From assembly GCF_947487805.1 (NCBI RefSeq), contig NZ_CANKXW010000007.1:62001-126000 (forward strand): a stretch of 64,000 bases of DNA, read 5' to 3'. The position numbers were made by a program, and so were the translations under genes. The stretch is from an uncultured Tateyamaria sp. (GTDB taxonomy: Bacteria > Pseudomonadota > Alphaproteobacteria > Rhodobacterales > Rhodobacteraceae). The notes below the pieces were generated by a model. The model was not told the origin of the DNA. It saw nothing but the letters and a program-made list of their open reading frames with translations, and did no database searches. Below, one piece after another: positions 1-8,540 of the stretch; position 1 is the first letter of the stretch; each line of letters begins with the position of its first letter.

Positions 1-1769
1 ACACCATCAATGGCGGTGCGGGCGACGACACCATCCTCGGCGGTGCCGACGATGACGTCATCAACGGCGGCGACGGATCGGACAGCATCGAAGGCGGCGA
101 CGGCAATGACCTGATCACCTCCAGCGACCCCGACAACGATCTGAAGATCGACAAGGGTTACCCCGGTCTGTTCACCGGTGAAGAGGGTACGCCCGAGGCC
201 GAGAACGAGCGCGACTTTGTCGACGGTGGTGCGGGCAACGACACGATCAGCACGGGCGACGACCGCGACACCATCATCGGTGGCACCGGCGACGACGTGA
301 TCGATGGCGGCATTGACGACGACGAGATCACAGGCGACGACGGTGCGGACCGTATCGTGGGCGGCGAAGGCGAGGACACCATCCTCGGCGGGATCGGCAA
401 CGACACGATCTATGCCGGCAACGATCCTGTGCTTGGTCTGGACCAGCTGAACATCGAGGACGACGGGTCCAACCCGTTTGGCCCGGATCTGCGCCCCGAC
501 AACGGCCGCGATTTCGTGGACGGTGGTGAAGGCGACGACCTGATCTTTGGTGCGGACGACGATGACACGCTGATCGGCGGCATCGGCAACGACACCATCG
601 ACGGCGAGATCGACGACGACTCCATCGACGGTGGCATCGGCAACGACAGCCTGCTGGGTGGTCAGGGCAACGACACCATCGACGGTGGCGAGGGCAATGA
701 CTTTATCGATGCGGGCCGCAATGCGGACACGGTCTTTGGCGGTGACGGCAGCGATACCATCCTGGGCGGCAACGGCGCGGACGTGCTGAACGGCGGCGAG
801 GGCAATGATGTCATCGACGGCGGCACCGGCGACGACACGCTGAACGGTGACGGTGGCGACGACTTTATCACTGGCGCCACGGGCGACGACGTGATCGACG
901 GCGGTGCGGGCAACGACACCATCGACGGCGGCAATGGCGGCAACGACATCATGTCGGGCGGCGATGACCGTGACACGTTTGTCAACGTCAACGCTGGCGA
1001 AGAGGTCGACGGCAACGAAGGCGGCGACGACTTTGACACGCTGGATCTGCGCGGCTCGGCCCCCGGTGGCGGTTCGCTGAACGTGGTCTATGACCCGCTC
1101 AACCCTGAAAACGGTGTGGTCAACTACTTTGACACCAATGGTGATCCGGCAGGTACGCTGACATTCCAGAACATCGAGAATGTCATCCCCTGCTTTACCC
1201 CCGGTACGCTGATCGCGACACCGCAGGGCGAGCGCCGTGTCGAAGAGCTGACTGTTGGCGACCGGGTCATCACCCGCGACAACGGGATCCAGGAGATCCG
1301 CTGGGTGGGTCAACGCGCCATGTCGGGCGAGGAACTGGCCCAGGCAGAGCACCTGCGTCCGGTCCTGATCCAGAAGGGCGCCTTGGGCAACAACCTGCCG
1401 GAGCGTGACATGCTGGTATCGCCGCAGCACCGTGTGCTGATGTCGAGCGACAAGACAGCGCTGTACTTTGACGAGAACGAAGTGCTGGTCGCGGCCAAGC
1501 ACCTGACGGGCATGGACGGCATCGACGTCGTGGAGGTGTCGGAGACGACCTATATCCACGTGATGTTCGACCAGCACGAGGTGATCCTGTCCGACGGCGC
1601 ATGGACCGAAAGCTTCCAGCCTGGTGATCAGACGCTGGCGTCCATGGGCGATGCGCAACGGGCCGAGATCCTCGAACTGTTCCCTGAACTGGAAACAGCC
1701 GAAGGCATCGAAGGCTATACCGCGGCGCGCCGCAGCCTGAAAAAGCACGAAGCGCAACTGCTCACCTAA
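1..1769 (+). CDS. RTX repeat protein with C-terminal Hint_2 domain (5' partial)
   Basis: The frame is open from base 3, so the true start lies upstream; 588 residues are visible. Roughly the first 330 are Gly/Asp-rich nonapeptide repeats (GGxGxDxIx), the calcium-binding beta-roll of secreted RTX proteins, broken by two longer spacers near visible residues 40–65 and 140–175. A linker leads to Cys397 (codon 1191–1193), which opens a Hint_2 (hedgehog/intein-like) domain: CFTPGT, then GDRVITRDNG, then VSPQHR, which matches the block-B T/SxxH motif. Cysteine plus His suggests a self-cleaving domain. RTX proteins normally leave by type I secretion; no HlyB/HlyD/TolC gene is in the window. A paralogue follows 320 bp downstream. 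The family call is firm; the biological role is unknown. Confidence 0.9.
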   Translation, partial: TINGGAGDDTILGGADDDVINGGDGSDSIEGGDGNDLITSSDPDNDLKIDKGYPGLFTGEEGTPEAENERDFVDGGAGNDTISTGDDRDTIIGGTGDDVIDGGIDDDEITGDDGADRIVGGEGEDTILGGIGNDTIYAGNDPVLGLDQLNIEDDGSNPFGPDLRPDNGRDFVDGGEGDDLIFGADDDDTLIGGIGNDTIDGEIDDDSIDGGIGNDSLLGGQGNDTIDGGEGNDFIDAGRNADTVFGGDGSDTILGGNGADVLNGGEGNDVIDGGTGDDTLNGDGGDDFITGATGDDVIDGGAGNDTIDGGNGGNDIMSGGDDRDTFVNVNAGEEVDGNEGGDDFDTLDLRGSAPGGGSLNVVYDPLNPENGVVNYFDTNGDPAGTLTFQNIENVIPCFTPGTLIATPQGERRVEELTVGDRVITRDNGIQEIRWVGQRAMSGEELAQAEHLRPVLIQKGALGNNLPERDMLVSPQHRVLMSSDKTALYFDENEVLVAAKHLTGMDGIDVVEVSETTYIHVMFDQHEVILSDGAWTESFQPGDQTLASMGDAQRAEILELFPELETAEGIEGYTAARRSLKKHEAQLLT

Positions 1770-1809
1770 GAGCAGCGCGCTTCGCGCAAGCAACAACTTG
1801 TGCAGCTTT

Positions 1810-1828
1810 CCCCGCGTGATTCGCGGGG
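1810..1828 (+). terminator. Possible terminator hairpin after first RTX gene
   Basis: A perfect 7-bp stem (CCCCGCG, loop TGATT, CGCGGGG) begins 41 bases after the stop codon. There is no T-run behind it, so intrinsic termination is uncertain; it may only stabilise the mRNA 3' end. Confidence 0.35.
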
Positions 1829-1864
1829 AACGCGGGAAACGGGGCAGGGGGCTGCACCCGTTTT

Positions 1865-2089
1865 CCGTGTTCAATGCGCGCGAATTTGCAGCATTGTTTT
1901 CAGACCGGAACCGTATGGTGCTGCAATGCAGCATCATATCGCCATATTTGGGGCGATGTTTACCAAAGCCCGGTTTTTCCCCCTGAAATGCAGCGACATT
2001 TGAATTAATTCATAAGCAGACGTGTTGGTTCGTTGGGGGACGGCATGGTGCGCGTCTCTATTTAAGTTTTGAGTGTGAGGTCTGCTGCC
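1865..2089 (+). promoter_or_regulatory. AT-richer upstream region of second RTX gene
   Basis: The 320-bp gap between the RTX genes holds no gene I can support. Its second half is clearly richer in A/T than the flanks. It carries three copies of a TGCAGC core (near 1887, 1926 and 1988); the middle one forms the perfect dyad GCTGCA-A-TGCAGC at 1920–1932. The stretch probably contains the promoter of the downstream gene, but no confident -35/-10 pair is visible. Confidence 0.4.
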
Positions 2090-3955
2090 ATGGCTGTGAT
2101 TAACGGAACGTCCAATAACGATACCCTTCAGGGTGGGAACGACAACGACACGATCACTGCTTTCAACGGGCAAGACCTTGTCTCTGGCGAGGGCGGCGAC
2201 GACAGTATTCTGGGCGGCGGCGGTGATGACACCCTGTTCGGGGATGTCGGCGAGGGCACAGCCCCCGGCAATGACGCGACCCCGCTGGTGATCGACATCG
2301 CCAACCTGGTGACGCCGCAAGACAGCAACAACCAGCCCGATGATTTCGCCGTCTACAAGAATGTCGCACAGCTGGATGACGGCACGCAGGTGTCGGCCCG
2401 CATTGTACTGGTGTCGAAATCCGATCCCAACATGACCGTGGACCTGTCGGGCGGCGACGGCTTTGAGATCCTGATGAACGGGAGCGGCACTGGCGATACG
2501 GCCGAGTTCCGCATGGAATTCTTTATCCCCGATTCCGTGAACGCGACAACAGGGACGCCGGTTGCGCTGAATTCGACCGCGACGATCAATGACCTTGACC
2601 GCAACAGCGTGACCGACCGCGAGGCGGTGACGATTGATGCCAACAGCTTTACCGCCTTTGCCACGTCGTCGGACACGTCGCTGAACGTCACGCAATCAGG
2701 CGGGACCGTGACCGCGGCGGGGGGCGAGCAGAATTCGCCCGACGATCAGGACGCATGGTTCAGCGCGTCCTTTGAAAACCGTGAGTTCATCGAGTTCACG
2801 CTGGAATCGCGTGACACGAATTCCGGGTTCTCGTTCTCGGGCGATCTGATTGACGACAGTGTCGTGACACCGATCGAAGCGGGCAACGACACGATTGAGG
2901 GCGGCGGCGGCCAGGACGTCATTTTCGGGCAAGGCGGCAATGACAGCCTGCTGGGCGATGGTGGCGATGACACGATTGACGGCGGCGAGGGCAATGACAC
3001 GCTGGACGGTGGCGTGGGCCAGGACCGTCTTGACGGGGGTGCCGGCGCCGATTTCCTGACCGGTGGTCAGGGCGACGACACGCTTTTGGGCGGTGACGGC
3101 GAGGACCTGATCGAAGTGGGCCCCGACAATGACCGCGCCGAAGGCGGGCAGGGGTCCGACCGGTTCATCTTTGACGGGTTCGGCAATCACACCATCATCG
3201 GTGGTGAGGATGCGGACGGGACCGATATCGACGTGCTCGACCTGACGGGCGTTCGGGCCAATGTGATCCAGAGCGGGCCGGAATCCGGCACCGTCGAGTT
3301 GCTGGATGACAACGGCAATGTGGCGCGCCGCGTGACCTATTCCGAGATCGAGCAGATCATCATCTGTTTTACCCCCGGCACGCGCATTGCCACCCAAAAA
3401 GGCGAGGTCGCGGTGGAGCGGTTGCAGGCCGGTGACAAGGTGTTTACCCGCGACAACGGCGCCCAGCCGCTGCGTTGGGTGGGCCGTCGCGATCTGACGC
3501 CGCAGGAGATGTCGGCGCATCCCGAGTTCCAGCCGGTGTTGATCCGCAAGGGTGCGTTGGGCAAGGGCCTGCCGGAGCGCGACATGCTGGTCAGCCCGCA
3601 GCACCGGATGCTGATCACGTCGGAACTGGCCGAGGTCATGTTCGAAGAGCGTGAGGTTCTGATCGCTGCCAAGCATCTGACCGGTCTGGACGGTGTGGAT
3701 CAGGTCACCACCGGCTCTGTCAGCTATTTGCACCTGATGTTCGACCAGCACGAGGTTGTTCTGGCCGATGGGGCGTGGTCCGAAAGCTTCCAGCCGGGCG
3801 ATCATTCGCTGCGCGGGATCGGGCAGGACCAGCGGTCTGAGGTGTTGACCCTGTTCCCCGAGCTGGAGACGCTGGCCGGGCTTGAAAGCTATGGCGCGGC
3901 GCGGCTGTCGCTCAAGCGGCACGAGGCCGAGATCATTGTGGATCGGCTCAAGTAA
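2090..3955 (+). CDS. RTX repeat protein with C-terminal Hint_2 domain
   Basis: A 621-residue paralogue of the preceding protein. ATG 2090 is preferred to the in-frame TTG at 2069 because GTGAGG sits at ribosome-binding distance and translation then begins MAVINGTSNNDTL, typical of RTX proteins. Residues 1–60 are RTX repeats, about 65–265 a beta-rich non-repeat insert of unknown function, about 267–360 further RTX repeats, then a linker and the Hint_2 domain starting at Cys426 (codon 3365–3367, CFTPGT) with the conserved SPQHR motif. There is no N-terminal signal peptide, as expected of type I secretion substrates. The last 8 bp overlap the convergent nucleotidyltransferase gene. Likely secreted and possibly self-processed; target and role unknown. 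Confidence 0.9.
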   Translation: MAVINGTSNNDTLQGGNDNDTITAFNGQDLVSGEGGDDSILGGGGDDTLFGDVGEGTAPGNDATPLVIDIANLVTPQDSNNQPDDFAVYKNVAQLDDGTQVSARIVLVSKSDPNMTVDLSGGDGFEILMNGSGTGDTAEFRMEFFIPDSVNATTGTPVALNSTATINDLDRNSVTDREAVTIDANSFTAFATSSDTSLNVTQSGGTVTAAGGEQNSPDDQDAWFSASFENREFIEFTLESRDTNSGFSFSGDLIDDSVVTPIEAGNDTIEGGGGQDVIFGQGGNDSLLGDGGDDTIDGGEGNDTLDGGVGQDRLDGGAGADFLTGGQGDDTLLGGDGEDLIEVGPDNDRAEGGQGSDRFIFDGFGNHTIIGGEDADGTDIDVLDLTGVRANVIQSGPESGTVELLDDNGNVARRVTYSEIEQIIICFTPGTRIATQKGEVAVERLQAGDKVFTRDNGAQPLRWVGRRDLTPQEMSAHPEFQPVLIRKGALGKGLPERDMLVSPQHRMLITSELAEVMFEEREVLIAAKHLTGLDGVDQVTTGSVSYLHLMFDQHEVVLADGAWSESFQPGDHSLRGIGQDQRSEVLTLFPELETLAGLESYGAARLSLKRHEAEIIVDRLK

Positions 3956-4556
3956 GGCGTTTCGCGCGCGCCGCATGCCATGCGGCCCAGTCTTCGGGCG
4001 TGTCCAGGTCATGGCGCGCCCGATTGTCGTCAAAGGGGACGTGATGCACGCGCGGGCCTGCGTCACGCACGACAGAGGCGCCGCCCGCATCGCCGCAAAG
4101 TCTTGATATTGCAGGGAAAAGCTGGGCATCGAAGATCATGGGGTGGCCGCCTTGACCCGACGGTGTGGCACCGCGCCAGATCAGCGCGTCGGGCGCGTCC
4201 TGCATGGCGCAGCACACCTTGATCAGATCCTGCGCCGTCAGGTCGGGCAGGTCACAGAGCACCAGCATCGCGCGTTTTACGTCTGGCTCCAGTGTGGCAA
4301 AGACGGTGCGCAGGCTGGCGCCCATGCCATGGGCCGCGTCCGCGACCTCGACCCGGCGCAGGGGCAGGTCGGCCAGGATGTCGTATCGCGCGTGCGGGCG
4401 TGGCGGCAGGGCGACGCGCACGTCCGCAGACACGTCGAGCGCCATGCGCGCCTGCCGCAGCAAGAGCGGTGCGCCGTCGATCTCTTGCAGCAGCTTGTCC
4501 GCGCCGCGCATCCGCGCAGACTGGCCAGCGGCAAGAAGGAGGATGGGCAAGGTCAC
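3948..4556 (-). CDS. MobA/MocA-like nucleotidyltransferase
   Basis: A 202-residue protein of the NTP_transf_3 (MobA-like) family. The N-terminal nucleotide-binding signature is LLAAGQSARMRGADKLL, and LCDLPDL in the middle is the metal/NTP-binding aspartate motif. The LAAGxS form is closer to MocA, the molybdopterin cytidylyltransferase, than to MobA (LAGGxS), but other sugar- or cofactor-nucleotidyltransferases share it. The start is GTG 4556 with a weak ribosome binding site. It lies 66 bp behind a flavoprotein dehydrogenase gene on the same strand and may be cotranscribed. No molybdoenzyme is in the window, so the substrate is open. Confidence 0.75.
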   Translation of the reverse strand: MTLPILLLAAGQSARMRGADKLLQEIDGAPLLLRQARMALDVSADVRVALPPRPHARYDILADLPLRRVEVADAAHGMGASLRTVFATLEPDVKRAMLVLCDLPDLTAQDLIKVCCAMQDAPDALIWRGATPSGQGGHPMIFDAQLFPAISRLCGDAGGASVVRDAGPRVHHVPFDDNRARHDLDTPEDWAAWHAARAKRLT

Positions 4557-4622
4557 GGAACGGCACCGGCGCGTGGTTTCGGATGCGGCAGCCTAGACCG
4601 CCGCAGGGCCGGGTGAAAGCGC

Positions 4623-7031
4623 TTAGCCGCGCATGCGGGTGCCGTCGGGGTCGAACAGCGGGGTGGTGAGACGGCGGGCGGGGCGCATCTGGCCGAGGAT
4701 TTCGATCTCCACCGTATCGGTGGTGTCGATCCGCTCGGTGGGCAAAAACCCAAGCGCCACAGAGGTTTGCGCATGGTGGGAATAGCCGCCCGATGTGCAG
4801 AACCCCACGACCGCGCCGTCGAGCCAGATCGGTTCGTACCCCTGCACATCGGCGTCATCCGCGTCCACTGCGAAGGCGCAGAGCTGGCGGGCGGGGCCTT
4901 GGGCGCGCTCTGCTTCGGCGGCGGCGCGGCCGATGAAGTCGGTGTTTTTTTTCCACGCGATGAAACGGTCCATCCCGGTTTCGGCGGCGGTGTAGTCGGG
5001 CGAGAACTCCGACAGCCACGAGCCAAAGAACTTGTCGAGCCGCAGCGACATCATCGCGCGCATGCCAAAGGGTGTGACGGCGTGGGGTTGGCCCGCCTCC
5101 CATAGGGTCCACCATAGTTGGCGTTGGGCCATCGGATCGCAGTAGATTTCAAAACCCAGATCGCCGGTATAGCTGACCCGCTGCACGATGCAGTCGGTCA
5201 TGCCCACGGTCAGCGGGCGCACGTCGAGGAACGCCATGTCGGCGACATCCGTGCGGGTGCAGGCCTGGAGCACATCGCGGGCGCGCGGCCCGGCCAGTTG
5301 GAAGCCGTTGCGTTTATCGCTGATATTCTCGATGGTTACGCCGGGTTCTTCATGTTGCTGAAAGTGGCGCATATGTACCGCTTGCGCGCCATAGCTGGCG
5401 GTGAGTTGAAAGCGCTGCGCATCGAGGCAGGACACGGTGAAGTCGCCGATCAGCTTGCCTGCAGGGCTGAGCATCGGGGTCAGCGACACGCGCCCCGGCT
5501 GCGGGATGCGGCCCGCCATGATCCGGTCGAGCCATGCGCGGGCGTGCGGGCCGGTGATGCTGTATTTGCCGAAATTGTGCACTTCGTTGATGCCCACGCC
5601 GCTGCGGACCGCGGCGACCTCGCGGGCGGTGGCGGCAAAGGCGTCGGAGCGGCGGAAGCTGGGTGTTTCGAACGTGGGCTCGTCACTTTTGGCGAAATAG
5701 TTGGCGACCTCCAGCCCGTATTGCTGGCCCCAGACGGCGCCCATATCGGTAAAGATGTCGTACATCGGTGTGGTGCGGTTGGGACGTGCGGCGGGCAGTT
5801 CTTCGTTCGGGTAGGCGACGGAGAACCGTTTTTGATAGTTCTCGATCACCTTGGGCCGGGTGTAGCCGGGGCTGATCCAGTCCCCGAAGCGGGCGACGTC
5901 CATGGCGGTCACGTCACGTTCGCATTCGCCGAGGGTCATCCATTGCGCCAGCATCAGGCCCACGCCGCCGCCCTGAGAGAACCCGGCCATGACACCGCAG
6001 GCGGACCAGTAGTTGCGCAAGCCGGGCACTGGCCCCACCAGAGGGTTGCCGTCGGGGGCAAAGGTGAAGGGGCCGTGGATCACCGATTTGATGCCTGCGG
6101 TTTCCAGCACGGGAAAGCGTTTGTAGGCAAAGGCGATGCTGTCCTCGATCTTGTCGAAGTCGTCGGGCAGGAGTTCGTGGCCAAAGCTCCACGGTGTGCC
6201 GTCGACGGCCCAGGGGCGGCAGGGCTGTTCGTAGAACCCGATGCAGAGGCCGCGCCCCTCTTGCCGGAGATAGCTTTCTCCCGCGGGGTCCATGACGTGG
6301 GGGTGTTCGGCGTCGCGGGTGTAGATGTCGGCGATGTCGTCGGTGACGATGTATTGGTGTTCCATCGGGTGCAGCGGCAGGTAGACGCCCGCCATCGCCC
6401 CCACCTCGCGCGCCCAGAGGCCGCCCGCGTTGACCACGTGTTCGGCGTGGATCGTGCCCTTGTCGGTCACCACGTCCCAGGTGCCGTCCGCCCGCTGGTT
6501 GGTTTCGTGGACCATGGTATGGGTGTGGATCGTGGCGCCGCCCATGCGCGCGGCCTTTGCGTAGGCATGGGTGGTGCCGGAGGGGTCGAGGTGGCCGTCG
6601 AGCGGGTCATAGAGCGCGCCGATGATGCCGTCGGTGTTGGTGATGGGCGCGATTTTCGCGATCTCTTCGGGGGTGACGATTTCGGTTTCCAGCCCCATGA
6701 AGCGGTGCTTGGCCCGTTCGGCGAGCAGCATGTCGAAGCGGTCCTGATTGTCCGCCAGCGTCACGCCGCCCACGTGGTGCAGGCCGCAGGACATGCCGGT
6801 GATCTCTTCCAACTCTTTGTAAAGCTTGATCGTATAGCCCTGGAGGGCGGCCATGTTGGTGTCGCCGTTGAGCGTGTGGAAGCCGCCCGCGGCGTGCCAG
6901 GTGGAGCCGGAGGTCAGCTCGGACCGTTCGAGCAGCATGACGTCCGCCCAGCCCAGTTTCGTCAGGTGGTAGAGGACGGATGCGCCGACGACACCGCCGC
7001 CAATCACCGCTACGCGTGTGGTCAAATTCAT
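4623..7031 (-). CDS. FAD-dependent dimethylglycine/sarcosine dehydrogenase-like protein with GcvT domain
   Basis: An 802-residue protein in the arrangement of dimethylglycine and sarcosine dehydrogenases. An N-terminal FAD-binding DAO domain (VIGGGVVGAS at 9–18; the STWHAAG signature with His46, the position flavinylated covalently in dimethylglycine dehydrogenase) is followed by a central FAO_M-type region and C-terminal GCV_T folate-binding domains. Such enzymes oxidise N-methyl groups of glycine derivatives and pass the one-carbon unit to tetrahydrofolate. ATG 7031 is preferred over an upstream in-frame start at 7145 because MNLTTRVAVIGGG places the FAD motif at the usual position. It is divergent from the DUF2254 gene. 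The exact substrate cannot be read from sequence. Confidence 0.88.
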   Translation of the reverse strand: MNLTTRVAVIGGGVVGASVLYHLTKLGWADVMLLERSELTSGSTWHAAGGFHTLNGDTNMAALQGYTIKLYKELEEITGMSCGLHHVGGVTLADNQDRFDMLLAERAKHRFMGLETEIVTPEEIAKIAPITNTDGIIGALYDPLDGHLDPSGTTHAYAKAARMGGATIHTHTMVHETNQRADGTWDVVTDKGTIHAEHVVNAGGLWAREVGAMAGVYLPLHPMEHQYIVTDDIADIYTRDAEHPHVMDPAGESYLRQEGRGLCIGFYEQPCRPWAVDGTPWSFGHELLPDDFDKIEDSIAFAYKRFPVLETAGIKSVIHGPFTFAPDGNPLVGPVPGLRNYWSACGVMAGFSQGGGVGLMLAQWMTLGECERDVTAMDVARFGDWISPGYTRPKVIENYQKRFSVAYPNEELPAARPNRTTPMYDIFTDMGAVWGQQYGLEVANYFAKSDEPTFETPSFRRSDAFAATAREVAAVRSGVGINEVHNFGKYSITGPHARAWLDRIMAGRIPQPGRVSLTPMLSPAGKLIGDFTVSCLDAQRFQLTASYGAQAVHMRHFQQHEEPGVTIENISDKRNGFQLAGPRARDVLQACTRTDVADMAFLDVRPLTVGMTDCIVQRVSYTGDLGFEIYCDPMAQRQLWWTLWEAGQPHAVTPFGMRAMMSLRLDKFFGSWLSEFSPDYTAAETGMDRFIAWKKNTDFIGRAAAEAERAQGPARQLCAFAVDADDADVQGYEPIWLDGAVVGFCTSGGYSHHAQTSVALGFLPTERIDTTDTVEIEILGQMRPARRLTTPLFDPDGTRMRG

Positions 7032-7100
7032 GGTGGCCCCCAGGGAAAGGTTGGTTTTGTCCGTTCTATTGTGCGAGGGCAGTGGACGGAAAGGCCGGGC

Positions 7101-7117
7101 GCGACATGTTATGTCGC
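7101..7117. promoter_or_regulatory. Perfect dyad GCGACAT-GTT-ATGTCGC between divergent genes
   Basis: A 7-bp inverted repeat with a 3-base spacer lies 70 bp upstream of the flavoprotein start and 27 bp before the DUF2254 start. Its symmetry and location suit an operator serving one or both genes. GCGACAT alone is common in the window; the perfect dyad is not. Confidence 0.4.
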
Positions 7118-7143
7118 GAATGGCGGCAAACGGGAAAACGCGC

Positions 7144-8433
7144 ATGAAACGTCGGATTGACTGGGAGGTTCTGGCACGGCTGCCGCGGACGGCGTTGCAG
7201 ACCTTGCGCTATTTGCTGCGCAAGCTGTGGGTGCGGGTGGTCCTGATGGGGGCGATGTCGCTGGTGGCGCTGGCCGGCACGCAGGTGGTGGAGCCGTTTG
7301 TGCCCGAGCAGATGGCCAAGAGCCTGCCGGGCAGTGCCGCGGACCGCCTGTTGAACATCATTGCCAATGCGATGCTGGCGGTCACGACCTTTTCGCTGAC
7401 GGTCATGGTGTCGGTCTATCGATCCAGCGCGTCGCAGTGGACGCCGCGGGTGCATCAGTTGATAATGCGGGACAAGGTGACCCAGAACACGCTTGCGGCC
7501 TTTGTCGGGGCCTATGTCTATGCGCTGGTGGCGATCGTGATGCGCGAGACCGGCATTTACGTGGACGACCGGGCGTGGGTCCTGTTCTGGCTGACTGTGC
7601 TGGTGCTGGTTTTTGTCGTCTGGTCGCTGATCCGCTGGGTGCTGCACTTGCAGACGCTGGGCAGTCTGGTCGACACCACCCGGCAGGTCGAGGGCATCAC
7701 CCGCGCGCAATTCGAAGAGCGTCTGTCGACGCCCTGCTTGGGCGCGTGTCCCTGGGACGGGACCTTGCCCGAGGATGCGCAGCAGTTGCGCGCCGACCAG
7801 ACCGGATATGTGCAGCATATCTATCCCGACGCGTTGCAGGATCTGGCCGAAAAACATGACGTGGCGCTGTATCTGACGCGCAATGTCGGCAGTTTCGTCT
7901 TTCTGAACGAACCACTTCTTTGGGTGCGCGGAGACGTGGAGGACATGGACGAACTGGCGGAGGCAGTGCAGCAGTTGGTGGTGCTGGGCGATGTGCGGAC
8001 CTATGATCAGGACCCGCGGTTCGGCCTGTTGGTCATGTCCGAGATCGGGTCCAAGGCGCTGTCGCCGGGGGTGAATGATCCGGGCACCGCGATTGACGTG
8101 CTGAACCGGTCGGCGCGGATCCTGTCGCTGTATAAAGACGAATCGACCGGGGACGATCCCCTGCACAGGAACCTGCACGCGCGCCCCTTGGATGCGCGCG
8201 ACCTGATCATGGACGCGTTTTCCGGCATCGCGCGGGACGGGGCGGATGATCTGATCGTGCAGCAGCGGTTGCAACGCTGTCTTTCGGCGCTGATGGACCA
8301 TCCGGATAGTGAGTTGAGCGCGGTGTCGCGCGATTTTGCGCGGGATTGTCTGAACCGCGCGCTGGAGGCGATGGACTGGCCGGCGGACCGCGATGCGCTG
8401 CGTGACACGGCGGACAAACGGGTTCTCGACTAA
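7144..8433 (+). CDS. DUF2254 family membrane protein
   Basis: A 429-residue predicted inner-membrane protein. Four hydrophobic segments lie near residues 28–46, 68–92, 114–134 and 145–168, followed by a long soluble C-terminal half containing SKALSPGVNDPGTA, the hallmark of DUF2254. The biochemical role of the family is not established. ATG 7144 is chosen because it starts at the basic MKRRIDW segment with GGGA upstream; ATG 7111 in the same frame would add 11 residues. It sits between two paralogous flavoprotein dehydrogenases, transcribed away from one and towards the other, and shares a dyad-containing upstream region with the first. Confidence 0.82.
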   Translation: MKRRIDWEVLARLPRTALQTLRYLLRKLWVRVVLMGAMSLVALAGTQVVEPFVPEQMAKSLPGSAADRLLNIIANAMLAVTTFSLTVMVSVYRSSASQWTPRVHQLIMRDKVTQNTLAAFVGAYVYALVAIVMRETGIYVDDRAWVLFWLTVLVLVFVVWSLIRWVLHLQTLGSLVDTTRQVEGITRAQFEERLSTPCLGACPWDGTLPEDAQQLRADQTGYVQHIYPDALQDLAEKHDVALYLTRNVGSFVFLNEPLLWVRGDVEDMDELAEAVQQLVVLGDVRTYDQDPRFGLLVMSEIGSKALSPGVNDPGTAIDVLNRSARILSLYKDESTGDDPLHRNLHARPLDARDLIMDAFSGIARDGADDLIVQQRLQRCLSALMDHPDSELSAVSRDFARDCLNRALEAMDWPADRDALRDTADKRVLD

Positions 8434-8540
8434 TCCGCGCGATGGCCATTGAGCGACGCAAGATGTCGCGGAAGGGCAATCCTTGTTGTCGGACTGCGCG
8501 CAGTTTGGTCGCCAGCAAAGCATAGCAAGGGCGAATTCAA

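Noticed and set aside
5118-7160. 680-codon frame on the plus strand
   Set aside because: It is antisense to a well-supported flavoprotein gene and has a composition typical of GC-rich shadow frames. The same applies to long antisense frames at 21026–22738, 22896–24464, 33813–36176 and 55906–57046.
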